This document shows, in pieces, positions 1-6,148 of a DNA stretch of 8,175 bases. The notes under the pieces were generated by a model that saw nothing but the letters and a program-made list of their open reading frames with translations, did no database searches and was not told the origin of the DNA. The translations under genes were made by a program, and so were the position numbers. Origin of the DNA: Methanobacteriota archaeon (lineage in GTDB: Archaea; Methanobacteriota; Methanobacteria; Methanobacteriales; Methanobacteriaceae); assembly GCA_023430285.1 (NCBI GenBank), contig JAEZAV010000163.1, forward strand, positions 1 through 8,175, given 5' to 3'. The first letter of the stretch is position 1. The number at the start of each line of letters is the position of its first letter.

Positions 1-187
<187 letters not shown>

Positions 188-559
188 ATGGCAAAAGCAA
201 TATATGTTAAATTCGATACACCAAAAGAAATAGCAGACAAAGCTTACGAAGCTTTAGAAATAGCAAAAGACACAGGTAAAATAGGTAAAGGTACCAACGA
301 GGTTACCAAGATGATAGAGAGGGGTAACGCTCTATTAGTATTCATAGCTGAGGACATAGACCCACCTGAAATAGCAGCACACCTTCCTGTACTTGCTGAA
401 GAAAAGGAAATACCTTACGTTTACCTTCCAACCAAAGACGAGCTAGGAGAAGCAGCAGGTCTAAATGTTGGAACTGCATCTGCATGTATCATAGACGCAG
501 GTGAAGCTGAAGATTTAATCAACGACGTAGTTGAGAAAGTCGCAGAGCTTAAAAAGTAA
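188..559 (+). CDS. rpl7ae: Large-subunit ribosomal protein eL8 (L7Ae), kink-turn RNA-binding protein
   Basis: This 123-aa protein is a complete archaeal L7Ae. In the family it binds kink-turns in 23S rRNA, in box C/D and H/ACA guide RNAs and in archaeal RNase P. The sequence shows the family's RNA-binding segment GKGTNEVTK (residues 33-41), the AEDIDP strand-turn (54-59) and the loop LGEAAGLNVGTAS (86-98) that contacts the kink. Length is typical. The ATG is fixed by a perfect AGGAGGT at 174-180, 7 nt upstream. A hairpin follows the stop, so at least part of its transcripts may end before the eS28 gene. The family is known to regulate some archaeal mRNAs through kink-turns, and the leader here has a kink-turn-like arrangement (see findings). 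Confidence 0.97.
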   Translation: MAKAIYVKFDTPKEIADKAYEALEIAKDTGKIGKGTNEVTKMIERGNALLVFIAEDIDPPEIAAHLPVLAEEKEIPYVYLPTKDELGEAAGLNVGTASACIIDAGEAEDLINDVVEKVAELKK

Positions 560-578
560 GTATAAACACTATTTTTAC

Positions 579-598
579 AGAAGGGCCCATGCCTTTCT
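579..598 (+). terminator. Stem-loop between the eL8 and eS28 genes, possible terminator or attenuator
   Basis: AGAAGGGC (579-586) pairs with GCCTTTCT (591-598) over 8 bp, including one G-T wobble, around a CCAT loop. A T-rich stretch TTATTTTAATTT follows at 598-609. It sits in the 63-bp spacer, 20 nt after the eL8 stop. It could terminate or attenuate transcription, or be a processing site. Archaeal termination depends mainly on T-tracts, so the role of the stem is inferred. Confidence 0.55.
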
Positions 599-622
599 TA
601 TTTTAATTTGAAGGTGATTTAA

Positions 623-829
623 ATGGAAGATGGAACTCCTGCTGAAATTATAGAGGTTCTGAAAAGGACTGGAATGACTGGAGAAGTCATGCAGGTTAAA
701 TGCAGAATACTTGATGGAAGAGACAAGGGAAGAATACTCACTAGAAACGTCATGGGAGCTATAAGGGAAGGCGACATTTTAATGTTGCTCGATACAATAC
801 GGGAAGCTAAAGAAATCCGTACCCCATAA
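623..829 (+). CDS. rps28e: Small-subunit ribosomal protein eS28 (S28e)
   Basis: This 68-aa protein is the usual length for S28e, an OB-fold ribosomal protein near the mRNA exit of the small subunit. The core GRDKGRILTRNVMGAIREGD (residues 32-51) and the C-terminal DTIREAKEIR (57-66), corresponding to the family's conserved ESEREARRLR-type tail, identify it. The start ATG follows AAGGTGAT (611-618), which is an excellent match to the complement of the archaeal 16S rRNA 3' end. The eL24 gene starts 16 nt downstream, so the two are very likely co-transcribed, a pairing common in archaea. Confidence 0.96.
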   Translation: MEDGTPAEIIEVLKRTGMTGEVMQVKCRILDGRDKGRILTRNVMGAIREGDILMLLDTIREAKEIRTP

Positions 830-845
830 TTAAAAGGTGCTTAAT

Positions 846-1007
846 ATGAGAACATGTTCATTCTGTAAAGAAGAAATCGAAGAAGGCACAGGAAAAATGT
901 ACGTCAAAAAGGACGGTACTGTATATTTCTTCTGCAGCAGCAAATGTGAGAAAAATCAAATCGGACTCGGAAGAGTTCCAAGAAAAGTTAAGTGGGTCAA
1001 AAAATGA
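846..1007 (+). CDS. rpl24e: Large-subunit ribosomal protein eL24 (L24e), short zinc-ribbon form
   Basis: I translated this small gene directly: 53 aa, beginning MRTCSFCKEEIEEGTGKMYV. It has the archaeal L24e zinc-binding cysteines Cys4-x2-Cys7 and Cys30-x3-Cys34, the aromatic YFFCSSKC segment and a basic tail. Archaeal L24e is limited to this zinc domain, so the length is normal. The ATG is preceded by AGGTG at 835-839. The stop TGA (1005-1007) overlaps the ATG of the next gene in an ATGA arrangement, which indicates translational coupling with NDK. It acts in the 50S subunit, where the family lies at the subunit interface. Confidence 0.95.
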   Translation: MRTCSFCKEEIEEGTGKMYVKKDGTVYFFCSSKCEKNQIGLGRVPRKVKWVKK

Positions 1008-1462
1008 AACAGAGAAGTTTTGTAATGCTAAAACCTGATGCAGTTAAGAGGAGACTTGCAGGTGAAGTCTTAAGCAGGTTCGAAAACCGTGGTCTTAAGA
1101 TCCTCGCAGCAAAGTTATTGGTTATAACCCCTGAACTAGCAAAAGAGCATTACGGAGAACACTCTGAAAGACCATTTTTCAAAGATTTAGTTGATTACAT
1201 AACTTCAGGACCTGTTCTTGCAACAGTGATCGAAGGCGAAGAATGTATCAGCTTAATCCGAAAAATGGTTGGAGCTACTAACCCTCAGGAAGCGGATCTA
1301 GGAACTATTAGGGGTGATTACGCCATAGATACTGGCCGTAACATAATACACGCCTCTGATTCAGAAACTTCAGCAGCTAGAGAAATAGCATTATTTTTCG
1401 AAGACTCTGAAATCTACGATTACAGCATGCCTGACGACGAAATGATATACGAAGAACCATAA
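1004..1462 (+). CDS. ndk: Nucleoside diphosphate kinase
   Basis: This 152-aa cytosolic enzyme transfers the gamma-phosphate of NTPs to NDPs through a phospho-histidine, balancing NTP and dNTP pools. Visible motifs are the N-terminal FVMLKPDAVKRR (nucleotide/phosphate contacts), RPFF (56-59), the ATNPQEADLGTIRGDYA segment (91-107) and the active-site NIIHASDSE (113-121) with catalytic His116. Ala after His is permitted in the family signature. I chose ATG 1004 because MKQRSFVMLKPDAV matches the normal N-terminus. An in-frame GTG at 992 would add four residues lying inside the eL24 gene. Its ATG overlaps the eL24 stop, so it probably depends on translational coupling. The C-terminus is acidic (DDEMIYEEP). 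Confidence 0.96.
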   Translation: MKQRSFVMLKPDAVKRRLAGEVLSRFENRGLKILAAKLLVITPELAKEHYGEHSERPFFKDLVDYITSGPVLATVIEGEECISLIRKMVGATNPQEADLGTIRGDYAIDTGRNIIHASDSETSAAREIALFFEDSEIYDYSMPDDEMIYEEP

Positions 1463-1467
1463 TATCA

Positions 1468-1499
1468 AGAGCCTTAATTTTTTTTACGCTCTATTTTTT
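1468..1499 (+). terminator. T-tract region, possible terminator between ndk and infB
   Basis: The 48-bp spacer contains T8 (1478-1485) and T6 (1494-1499). AGAGC (1468-1472) can pair with GCTCT (1488-1492) around the first T-run. In archaea, oligo-T tracts on the non-template strand are themselves termination signals. The infB ribosome binding site GGAGGT (1500-1505) begins immediately after, so any termination here would have to be partial, or infB must have its own unseen promoter. Confidence 0.4.
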
Positions 1500-1510
1500 G
1501 GAGGTTTAAA

Positions 1511-3298
1511 TTGAAGATTAGATCACCCATAGTGTCTGTTTTGGGTCATGTTGACCATGGAAAAACCACTCTCCTTGACTTTATAAGGGGCGGTGCAATG
1601 GCCCAGAAGGAAGCTGGAGGAATAACACAACACATTGGTGGAACAGAAATTCCCATGGAAGTTATTGAAACCATATGCGGAAACCTCTTAACAAAGCTAG
1701 ACATAAGGGAGACTATGCCAGGTTTGTTTTTCATAGACACACCTGGACATGAAGCATTTACAACTCTCCGTAAGAGAGGTGGTGCACTTGCAGATCTTGC
1801 AATACTCATAGTGGACATCAAAGAGGGATTCAAACCTCAAACCTATGAGGCACTCAACATTCTCAAAACATTTAAAACTCCTTTTGTAGTTGCTGCAACC
1901 AAAATTGATAAAATTTATGGATGGGAAACTAACAAAGGATTATCATTCATTCAAACTTACAACAAACAGGCCCCAAGTGTCCAGGAACAGCTTGATACAG
2001 GTGTCTATGAACTTGTAGGAGTATTGCACGAAGAAGGTTTTGAATCTGAAAGGTTTGACAGGGTTGAAAATTTTGCCAGACAGATCAGTATCATTCCAAT
2101 AAGTGCGAAAACAGGAGAAGGAATACCCGAACTTTTAACAATGCTCATGGGACTTGCCCAGCAGTATCTTAAAGAACAGTTGCAGCTGGAAGCAGATGCA
2201 CCTGCCAAGGGAACTATCCTGGAAGTGAAGGAAGAGAAAGGATTGGGTGTGACTGTTGATGCTGTTATATACGACGGCATACTCAAGAAGAACGACACCA
2301 TTATCCTAACTAGTCTGGACGATATCATAACCACTAAGATCCGATCAATACTGAAACCAAGACCACTTGAAGAAATGAGAGACTCTAAAAAACGTTTCCA
2401 AAAGGTCAACGAGGTTGTTGCAGCAGCAGGAATCAAAATTGTAGCACCAAAAATTGAAAACGTTGTTTCAGGCTCACCCCTTAGAGTTGCCAGGGGAAAT
2501 TCAGAGGGAGTCAAGGAAGAGGTACTGGGTGAAATTGAAAGCATAAAAATAGACACCGATGAAATGGGTGTCATTGTAAAGGCTGATACACTAGGATCCC
2601 TTGAAGCACTCGTTAGCATGCTTAAGGACATGGAAGTTCCAATAAGAGCAGCTGATATTGGAGATGTTTCAAGAAGAGATGTGGTTGATGCATCCATAGT
2701 TCAGAAGGACAATCCTGAATATGGGGTCATAATATCATTTAATAATAAAATTTTACCATCTGCAGTGAACGAAATTACTTCTACTGGTGTTAAACTGTTT
2801 CATGCAGACGTTATCTACCAGTTGACAGAAGATTATGCAGAATGGGTGGCTGCAGCTGAAGAAAGAAAGAAGAAAGAATGGATAGATGCCATAATCCGTC
2901 CTGCAAAGATCAGAATAATTCCAAAACTTGTTTTCAGGATTTCCAAACCTGCCATTGCAGGTATTGAAGTGCTTGGAGGAACTGTGAAAAAGGATTACAT
3001 CCTCATCAACTCCGATGGACACAAGGTTGGTAAAGTTGAAAGTATGCAGGACAAGGGCGAAAATAAACCATCAACTTCAAAGGGTCAGCAAGTAGCAATG
3101 GCAATAAAAGATGCCGTAATTGGAAAGGATTTTGAAGAAGGTGATGTTCTCTATGCAGATATCCCGGAAAACCATTATAAAATCCTTGAATCTGAACTTA
3201 AATCAAAACTCTCAGAAGACGAACTTCAAATACTAGATGAACTAGTAGAAATTAAAAGAAAAGAAGATGACTTATATGGATTGAGAGTGGAGTACTGA
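1511..3298 (+). CDS. infB: Translation initiation factor aIF5B (IF2-like GTPase)
   Basis: This 595-aa protein is full length for archaeal aIF5B, the ribosome-dependent GTPase that promotes subunit joining and checks initiator tRNA. G motifs in order: G1 GHVDHGKTT (12-20), G2 GGITQHIGG (36-44), G3 DTPGH (76-80), G4 ATKIDKI (129-135) and G5 SAKTG (198-202). After the G domain come the beta-barrel domain II, the alpha/beta/alpha domain III (around 345-450) and a C-terminal barrel with helices. No intein interrupts the GTPase motifs, although archaeal infB sometimes carries one. The start is TTG, set by GGAGGT (1500-1505) 5 nt upstream and by the canonical MKIRSPIVSVLGHVDHGK opening. G4 reads TKxD rather than the usual NKxD (see findings). 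Confidence 0.97.
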   Translation: MKIRSPIVSVLGHVDHGKTTLLDFIRGGAMAQKEAGGITQHIGGTEIPMEVIETICGNLLTKLDIRETMPGLFFIDTPGHEAFTTLRKRGGALADLAILIVDIKEGFKPQTYEALNILKTFKTPFVVAATKIDKIYGWETNKGLSFIQTYNKQAPSVQEQLDTGVYELVGVLHEEGFESERFDRVENFARQISIIPISAKTGEGIPELLTMLMGLAQQYLKEQLQLEADAPAKGTILEVKEEKGLGVTVDAVIYDGILKKNDTIILTSLDDIITTKIRSILKPRPLEEMRDSKKRFQKVNEVVAAAGIKIVAPKIENVVSGSPLRVARGNSEGVKEEVLGEIESIKIDTDEMGVIVKADTLGSLEALVSMLKDMEVPIRAADIGDVSRRDVVDASIVQKDNPEYGVIISFNNKILPSAVNEITSTGVKLFHADVIYQLTEDYAEWVAAAEERKKKEWIDAIIRPAKIRIIPKLVFRISKPAIAGIEVLGGTVKKDYILINSDGHKVGKVESMQDKGENKPSTSKGQQVAMAIKDAVIGKDFEEGDVLYADIPENHYKILESELKSKLSEDELQILDELVEIKRKEDDLYGLRVEY

Positions 3299-3434
3299 GT
3301 TTGGAACAATTTATAAAGAAAAAAACCCTGAAATCTAAAGATTCTTAGGAATCAAACCATGATCATTGAATTTACAATGGAAAACGATAAATAATATAGA
3401 TTATATAGAACCAGAATAAGATGGAGGAGATATA
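3299..3434 (+). promoter_or_regulatory. infB-rps6e spacer with probable eS6 promoter
   Basis: This 136-bp spacer has no gene. AT-rich TATA-like sequences lie at 3389-3398 (AAATAATATA) and 3401-3409 (TTATATAGA). The first would place transcription start near 3418-3422, just before the ribosome binding site GGAGGA (3423-3428), which gives a very short leader. Two weak hairpins occur upstream (GATTC/GAATC 3340-3353, CATTG/CAATG 3364-3379). I assign neither a role. The promoter is inferred from composition and spacing. Confidence 0.45.
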
Positions 3435-3812
3435 TTGGCATTTAAATTAGTTATTTCAGAAGGCGAAAAAAGCCATCAAATGGAAGTTGAAGCTGCAGAA
3501 TCTAAAAAACTCAACGGTTTAACAATAGGCGAGGAATTTGATGCTACTCTAGTTGGTTTAGCTGGTTACAAACTTAAAATAACCGGTGGAAGCGATAAAA
3601 ATGGTTTCCCAATGAAAAAGGACGTTGATGGATCCAGAAGAATCAAGAGCCTGCTCGCTGGAGGAATCGGATTCAACCCAAAAAGAGATGGACAGAGAAG
3701 AAGAAAAACCGTTCGAGGAAACACTGTATCTGATGATATAGTACAAATAAACACTGTAGTGACCCAGAAGGGTGAAAAGGAAATAAATGAAATTTTAGAA
3801 AGTGAAGAGTAA
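3435..3812 (+). CDS. rps6e: Small-subunit ribosomal protein eS6 (S6e)
   Basis: This 125-aa protein is the archaeal form of S6e, without the long phosphorylated eukaryotic C-terminal tail. The family signature GGSDKNGFPM (51-60), the conserved GGIGFNPKRDGQRRRK segment (76-91) and RGNTVSDDIVQIN (94-106) are all present. It starts with TTG: GGAGGA at 3423-3428 lies 6 nt upstream, and the protein opens with the usual MAFKLVIS. Its stop (3810-3812) is 19 nt before the aIF2-gamma GTG, so the two are likely one transcript. The coupling of S6e with aIF2-gamma is common in euryarchaea. Confidence 0.96.
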   Translation: MAFKLVISEGEKSHQMEVEAAESKKLNGLTIGEEFDATLVGLAGYKLKITGGSDKNGFPMKKDVDGSRRIKSLLAGGIGFNPKRDGQRRRKTVRGNTVSDDIVQINTVVTQKGEKEINEILESEE

Positions 3813-3831
3813 AAGTTACGGGTGTAATATC

Positions 3832-5058
3832 GTGAAAATACAGTCTGAAATTAACATAGGGCTCGTGGGACACGTAGACCACGGCAAAACAACACTGACA
3901 AAAGCCCTATCTGGAATATGGACAGACACCCATAGTGAAGAGACAAAAAGAGGAATATCTATAAGGTTGGGTTACGCTGATATCACCTTCCGTAGATGTA
4001 CCTCTTGTCCAGCTCCACAATGTTTCACAACTGCAAAGATCTGCAGTCACTGTGGAGAAGAAACCAGTACCCTTAGAAAGGTATCGTTCGTTGATTCACC
4101 TGGGCATGAAACATTGATGGCTACCATGCTTTCAGGAGCTGCCATAATGGATGGTGCTGTTTTAGTTATTGCTGCCAATGAAACATGTCCTCAGCCTCAA
4201 ACCAAGGAACATTTAATGGCACTGGATGTTATTGGTGTAACAGATGTCATAGTTGTCCAAAACAAGATAGATATTGTTTCAAAAGAAAGGGCATTGGAAA
4301 GTTATAAGGAAATTCAGGAATTCGTAAAGGGAACATGTGCTGAAAATGCACCAATAATACCTGTTTCTGCACAACAAGGTGCAAACATCGATATTTTAAT
4401 CGAAGTTATTCAGGAAAATATCAGAACTCCTAGAAGATCCCTTAGAAAATCTCCAAGATTGTTTGTGGCAAGATCGTTCGACACAAATAAACCAGGTTCC
4501 AGTCCTGACAAGATTGAAGGTGGAGTTATCGGTGGTTCACTCATTCAGGGAAAACTCAAAGTTGGAGATGAACTTGAAATAAAACCTGGAATACAAGTGA
4601 AGAACAAGGGTAAGATGGAATGGATGAGTCTAGTTTCAGAAATCACAGGACTCGTAGGTGGAGGAGAATCTGTCGATGAAATAGGTCCTGGAGGACTTAT
4701 AGGTGTGGGAACCAAACTCGACCCTGCATTAACCAAGGCAGACTCTTTATCAGGATCCGTGGCTGGAAAACCAGGAACATTACCTCCGATCATGCACGAC
4801 TTCACAATGAAAACCCACCTACTTGACAGAGTGGTTGGTACCAAGGAAGAACGTAAAGTCGAACCTATAAAATCATCTGAATTGTTGATGATAAACATAG
4901 GTACATCAACATCTGTTGGTGTTGTTACTAGTGCAAGGAAAAACGAAGTTGAAGTCAATCTCAAATTACCTGTTTGTGCTGAAGAAGGTCAAAGGGTTGC
5001 ACTCAGCAGACGTGTTGGAGCTAGATGGAGGTTAATTGGATATGGTATCATCAAATGA
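3832..5058 (+). CDS. eif2g: Translation initiation factor aIF2 subunit gamma
   Basis: This 408-aa GTPase is the core of aIF2, which carries Met-tRNAi to the small subunit and can also protect mRNA 5' ends. Motifs: G1 GHVDHGKT (13-20), G2 RGISIRLGYA (40-49), a zinc knuckle with Cys56/Cys59 and Cys71/Cys74 (plus Cys64), G3 DSPGH (88-92), G4 NKID (144-147) and G5 SAQ (179-181). Two beta-barrel domains follow, ending in the conserved RRVGARWRLIGYGII. I chose GTG 3832 because MKIQSEINIGLVGHVDHGK is the family's normal N-terminus. An in-frame GTG at 3802 lies inside the eS6 gene and would add ten unlikely residues. GGGTG (3820-3824) serves as ribosome binding site. The alpha and beta subunits are not in this window. 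Confidence 0.97.
   Translation: MKIQSEINIGLVGHVDHGKTTLTKALSGIWTDTHSEETKRGISIRLGYADITFRRCTSCPAPQCFTTAKICSHCGEETSTLRKVSFVDSPGHETLMATMLSGAAIMDGAVLVIAANETCPQPQTKEHLMALDVIGVTDVIVVQNKIDIVSKERALESYKEIQEFVKGTCAENAPIIPVSAQQGANIDILIEVIQENIRTPRRSLRKSPRLFVARSFDTNKPGSSPDKIEGGVIGGSLIQGKLKVGDELEIKPGIQVKNKGKMEWMSLVSEITGLVGGGESVDEIGPGGLIGVGTKLDPALTKADSLSGSVAGKPGTLPPIMHDFTMKTHLLDRVVGTKEERKVEPIKSSELLMINIGTSTSVGVVTSARKNEVEVNLKLPVCAEEGQRVALSRRVGARWRLIGYGIIK
5027..5032 (+). promoter_or_regulatory. Ribosome binding site that fixes the PIN gene start at 5042
   Basis: GGAGGT lies inside the 3' end of the aIF2-gamma gene, 9 nt before ATG 5042. It supports 5042, not ATG 5089, as the true translation start of the PIN-domain gene. 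ATG 5089 has no comparable site close upstream. Confidence 0.75.
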
Positions 5059-5457
5059 TTGTGAGGCAGTTTTAGACGCAAATTTTTTATGATGGCTTTC
5101 CAGTTCAATGTGGATGTGGTGGGGGAACTCAAAAATATCATTCCTTCGTGCAGGTTACTTGTTCCATCCACTGTTTTGTATGAACTGGAAGGTATAAAAA
5201 AACGATCTAAGGGCAAAAATAAAATTGCAGCATCAATTGCACTTAAAATTGCAAAAACTCCCCCAATTGAAGTTAAAGAAATGAAACTTCAAACAGGAGA
5301 AACAGTTGATGATTCCCTGCTCAGAGTTTCAATGAGATCGAAGATCCTTTGCACAAACGATCGCGAACTCAGAAACCGAGCCCGTGAAATTGGTATAAAT
5401 GTTATATATCTCCGTCAAAGAAAGTATCTTGATGTTGACGGACATATAAAGCGATGA
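5042..5457 (+). CDS. Fcf1-like PIN-domain protein (predicted ribonuclease), reading frame broken at T6
   Basis: The gene resembles the archaeal Fcf1/Utp24-type PIN proteins (COG1412-like), small metal-dependent endonucleases linked in eukaryotes to pre-rRNA cleavage. From ATG 5042 the frame reads 16 codons, including VLDANF with the first catalytic Asp12, then stops at TGA 5090-5092. The rest is open in the -1 frame: MMAFQFNVDVVGEL onward, with YELEG, VDDSLLR and TNDREL carrying the other expected acidic residues. Joining the frames at the T6 run (5083-5088) gives a normal protein of about 138 aa with four acidic motifs. ATG 5089 alone would give 122 aa lacking the first catalytic Asp. The start overlaps aIF2-gamma by 17 nt. 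Cause of the break is unresolved: indel error, mutation, programmed slip or reinitiation. The exact substrate is inferred only from family and context. Confidence 0.82.
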
Positions 5458-5513
5458 TATTTAATTATTTAGGAAAAGTTAAACAACTTACAGTTGCAGG
5501 AGGATAAAAGAAT
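5458..5513 (+). promoter_or_regulatory. Short leader before ppa with strong ribosome binding site
   Basis: The 56-bp spacer contains AGGAGG at 5498-5503, 11 nt before the ppa ATG, and AT-rich sequence (TATTTAATTATTT near 5459-5470) that could serve as a weak TATA element. I see no clear terminator after the PIN gene, so read-through from aIF2-gamma is equally possible. Confidence 0.35.
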
Positions 5514-6035
5514 ATGAATCTCTGGAAAGACATACCCACTGGACCTTCGGTTCCAGAAGTGATTTACGCCGTTGTGGAAATTCCGAAAGGATCAAGAAAC
5601 AAATATGAATATGATAAGGACATGGAAGCATTTGCACTTGACAGAGTTCTTTACTCACCATTCCATTATCCTGCAGAGTATGGAATCATTCCCCAGACAC
5701 TCTGGGACGATGGAGATCCAATGGATATCCTGGTGATCATGGACGAAGCAACGTTCCCAGGATGCGTCATTGAAACCAGACCAATCGGAATCATGAGAAT
5801 GATCGATGGTGGAGACAGCGACGATAAGGTTCTTGGAGTTCCAGTTAACGACCCTAGATTCACAGACATTAAAGATATCAGTCAACTACCAAAACAGTAC
5901 CTGGATGAAATTGCACATTTTTTCACAGACTACAAAAAACTTGAAGGTAAAAAGACAGAAGTTTTAGGATGGGAAAGTGCTGAAACTGCATTTGAAGCCA
6001 TAAAACATTCAATTGATCTTTACAAAAATCTCTAA
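5514..6035 (+). CDS. ppa: Inorganic pyrophosphatase, family I (soluble)
   Basis: This 173-aa cytosolic enzyme hydrolyses PPi to two phosphates with Mg2+, pulling nucleic-acid, aminoacyl-tRNA and cofactor synthesis forward. The family I signature DGDPMDI (66-72) supplies metal ligands Asp66, Asp68 and Asp71. Other expected active-site residues are visible: Glu22, Lys30, Glu32, Arg44, Tyr56, Asp98, Asp103 and Lys105, each offset by one from the E. coli enzyme. Length fits the hexameric prokaryotic form. ATG is supported by AGGAGG. It is followed by a 113-bp spacer before the RNA polymerase genes, so it may close the transcription unit that begins upstream or be expressed on its own. Confidence 0.97.
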   Translation: MNLWKDIPTGPSVPEVIYAVVEIPKGSRNKYEYDKDMEAFALDRVLYSPFHYPAEYGIIPQTLWDDGDPMDILVIMDEATFPGCVIETRPIGIMRMIDGGDSDDKVLGVPVNDPRFTDIKDISQLPKQYLDEIAHFFTDYKKLEGKKTEVLGWESAETAFEAIKHSIDLYKNL

Positions 6036-6148
6036 AATAATAAACATTATTTGCACAGAGACTATACATTATGAAGTTCATATAATTAGTAAAAATCAAC
6101 ATTAAATATTTGCTTAAACTTTTATTAAAGCAAAGTAGAGGGATTTGT
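6036..6148 (+). promoter_or_regulatory. Probable promoter and leader of the rpo7-spt4 unit
   Basis: This 113-bp spacer is very AT-rich. TATA-like candidates are TATAATTA (6081-6088) and TTAAATATT (6102-6110). A 7-bp inverted repeat, TTTGCTT (6109-6115) and AAGCAAA (6128-6134), separated by 12 nt, ends just ahead of the ribosome binding site GAGGG (6138-6142). It may be an operator or a 5' UTR hairpin. No coding frame is convincing here: the frame upstream of 6149 has no start with a ribosome binding site. Confidence 0.4.

Noticed and set aside
1349..1375. NDK active-site motif NIIHASDS with Ala after the catalytic His
   Set aside because: The family signature allows Gly or Ala here, so it is not an active-site defect.
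1546..1833. Minus-strand open frame opposite the infB G domain
   Set aside because: It is antisense to conserved GTPase motifs and its composition reflects the complement of those codons.
2005..2697. Long open frame on the minus strand inside infB (about 230 codons)
   Set aside because: It is fully antisense to a certain gene, its translation is Ser/Ile-rich low-complexity sequence with no recognisable family, and I see no ribosome binding site. It is a shadow of infB codon usage.
3340..3379. Two small hairpins in the infB-rps6e spacer (GATTC/GAATC and CATTG/CAATG)
   Set aside because: Stems are only 5 bp in AT-rich DNA and have no adjoining T-run, so chance is the better explanation.
3802..3831. 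Upstream GTG extension of aIF2-gamma
   Set aside because: It lies inside the eS6 coding region, adds residues (KSKSYGCNIV) unlike the family, and the GTG at 3832 has its own GGGTG site.
5476..5496. Alternative small hairpins before ppa (AAGTT/AACTT versus CAACT/AGTTG), a possible switch
   Set aside because: Each stem has only five pairs with loops of 3-4 nt. It is too weak to claim a riboswitch or attenuator without conservation.
6110..6148. Upstream extension of Rpo7 in the same frame
   Set aside because: The extra residues (LKLLLKQSRGIC) are not family-like. TTG 6149 is preceded by GAGGG and gives the conserved N-terminus.
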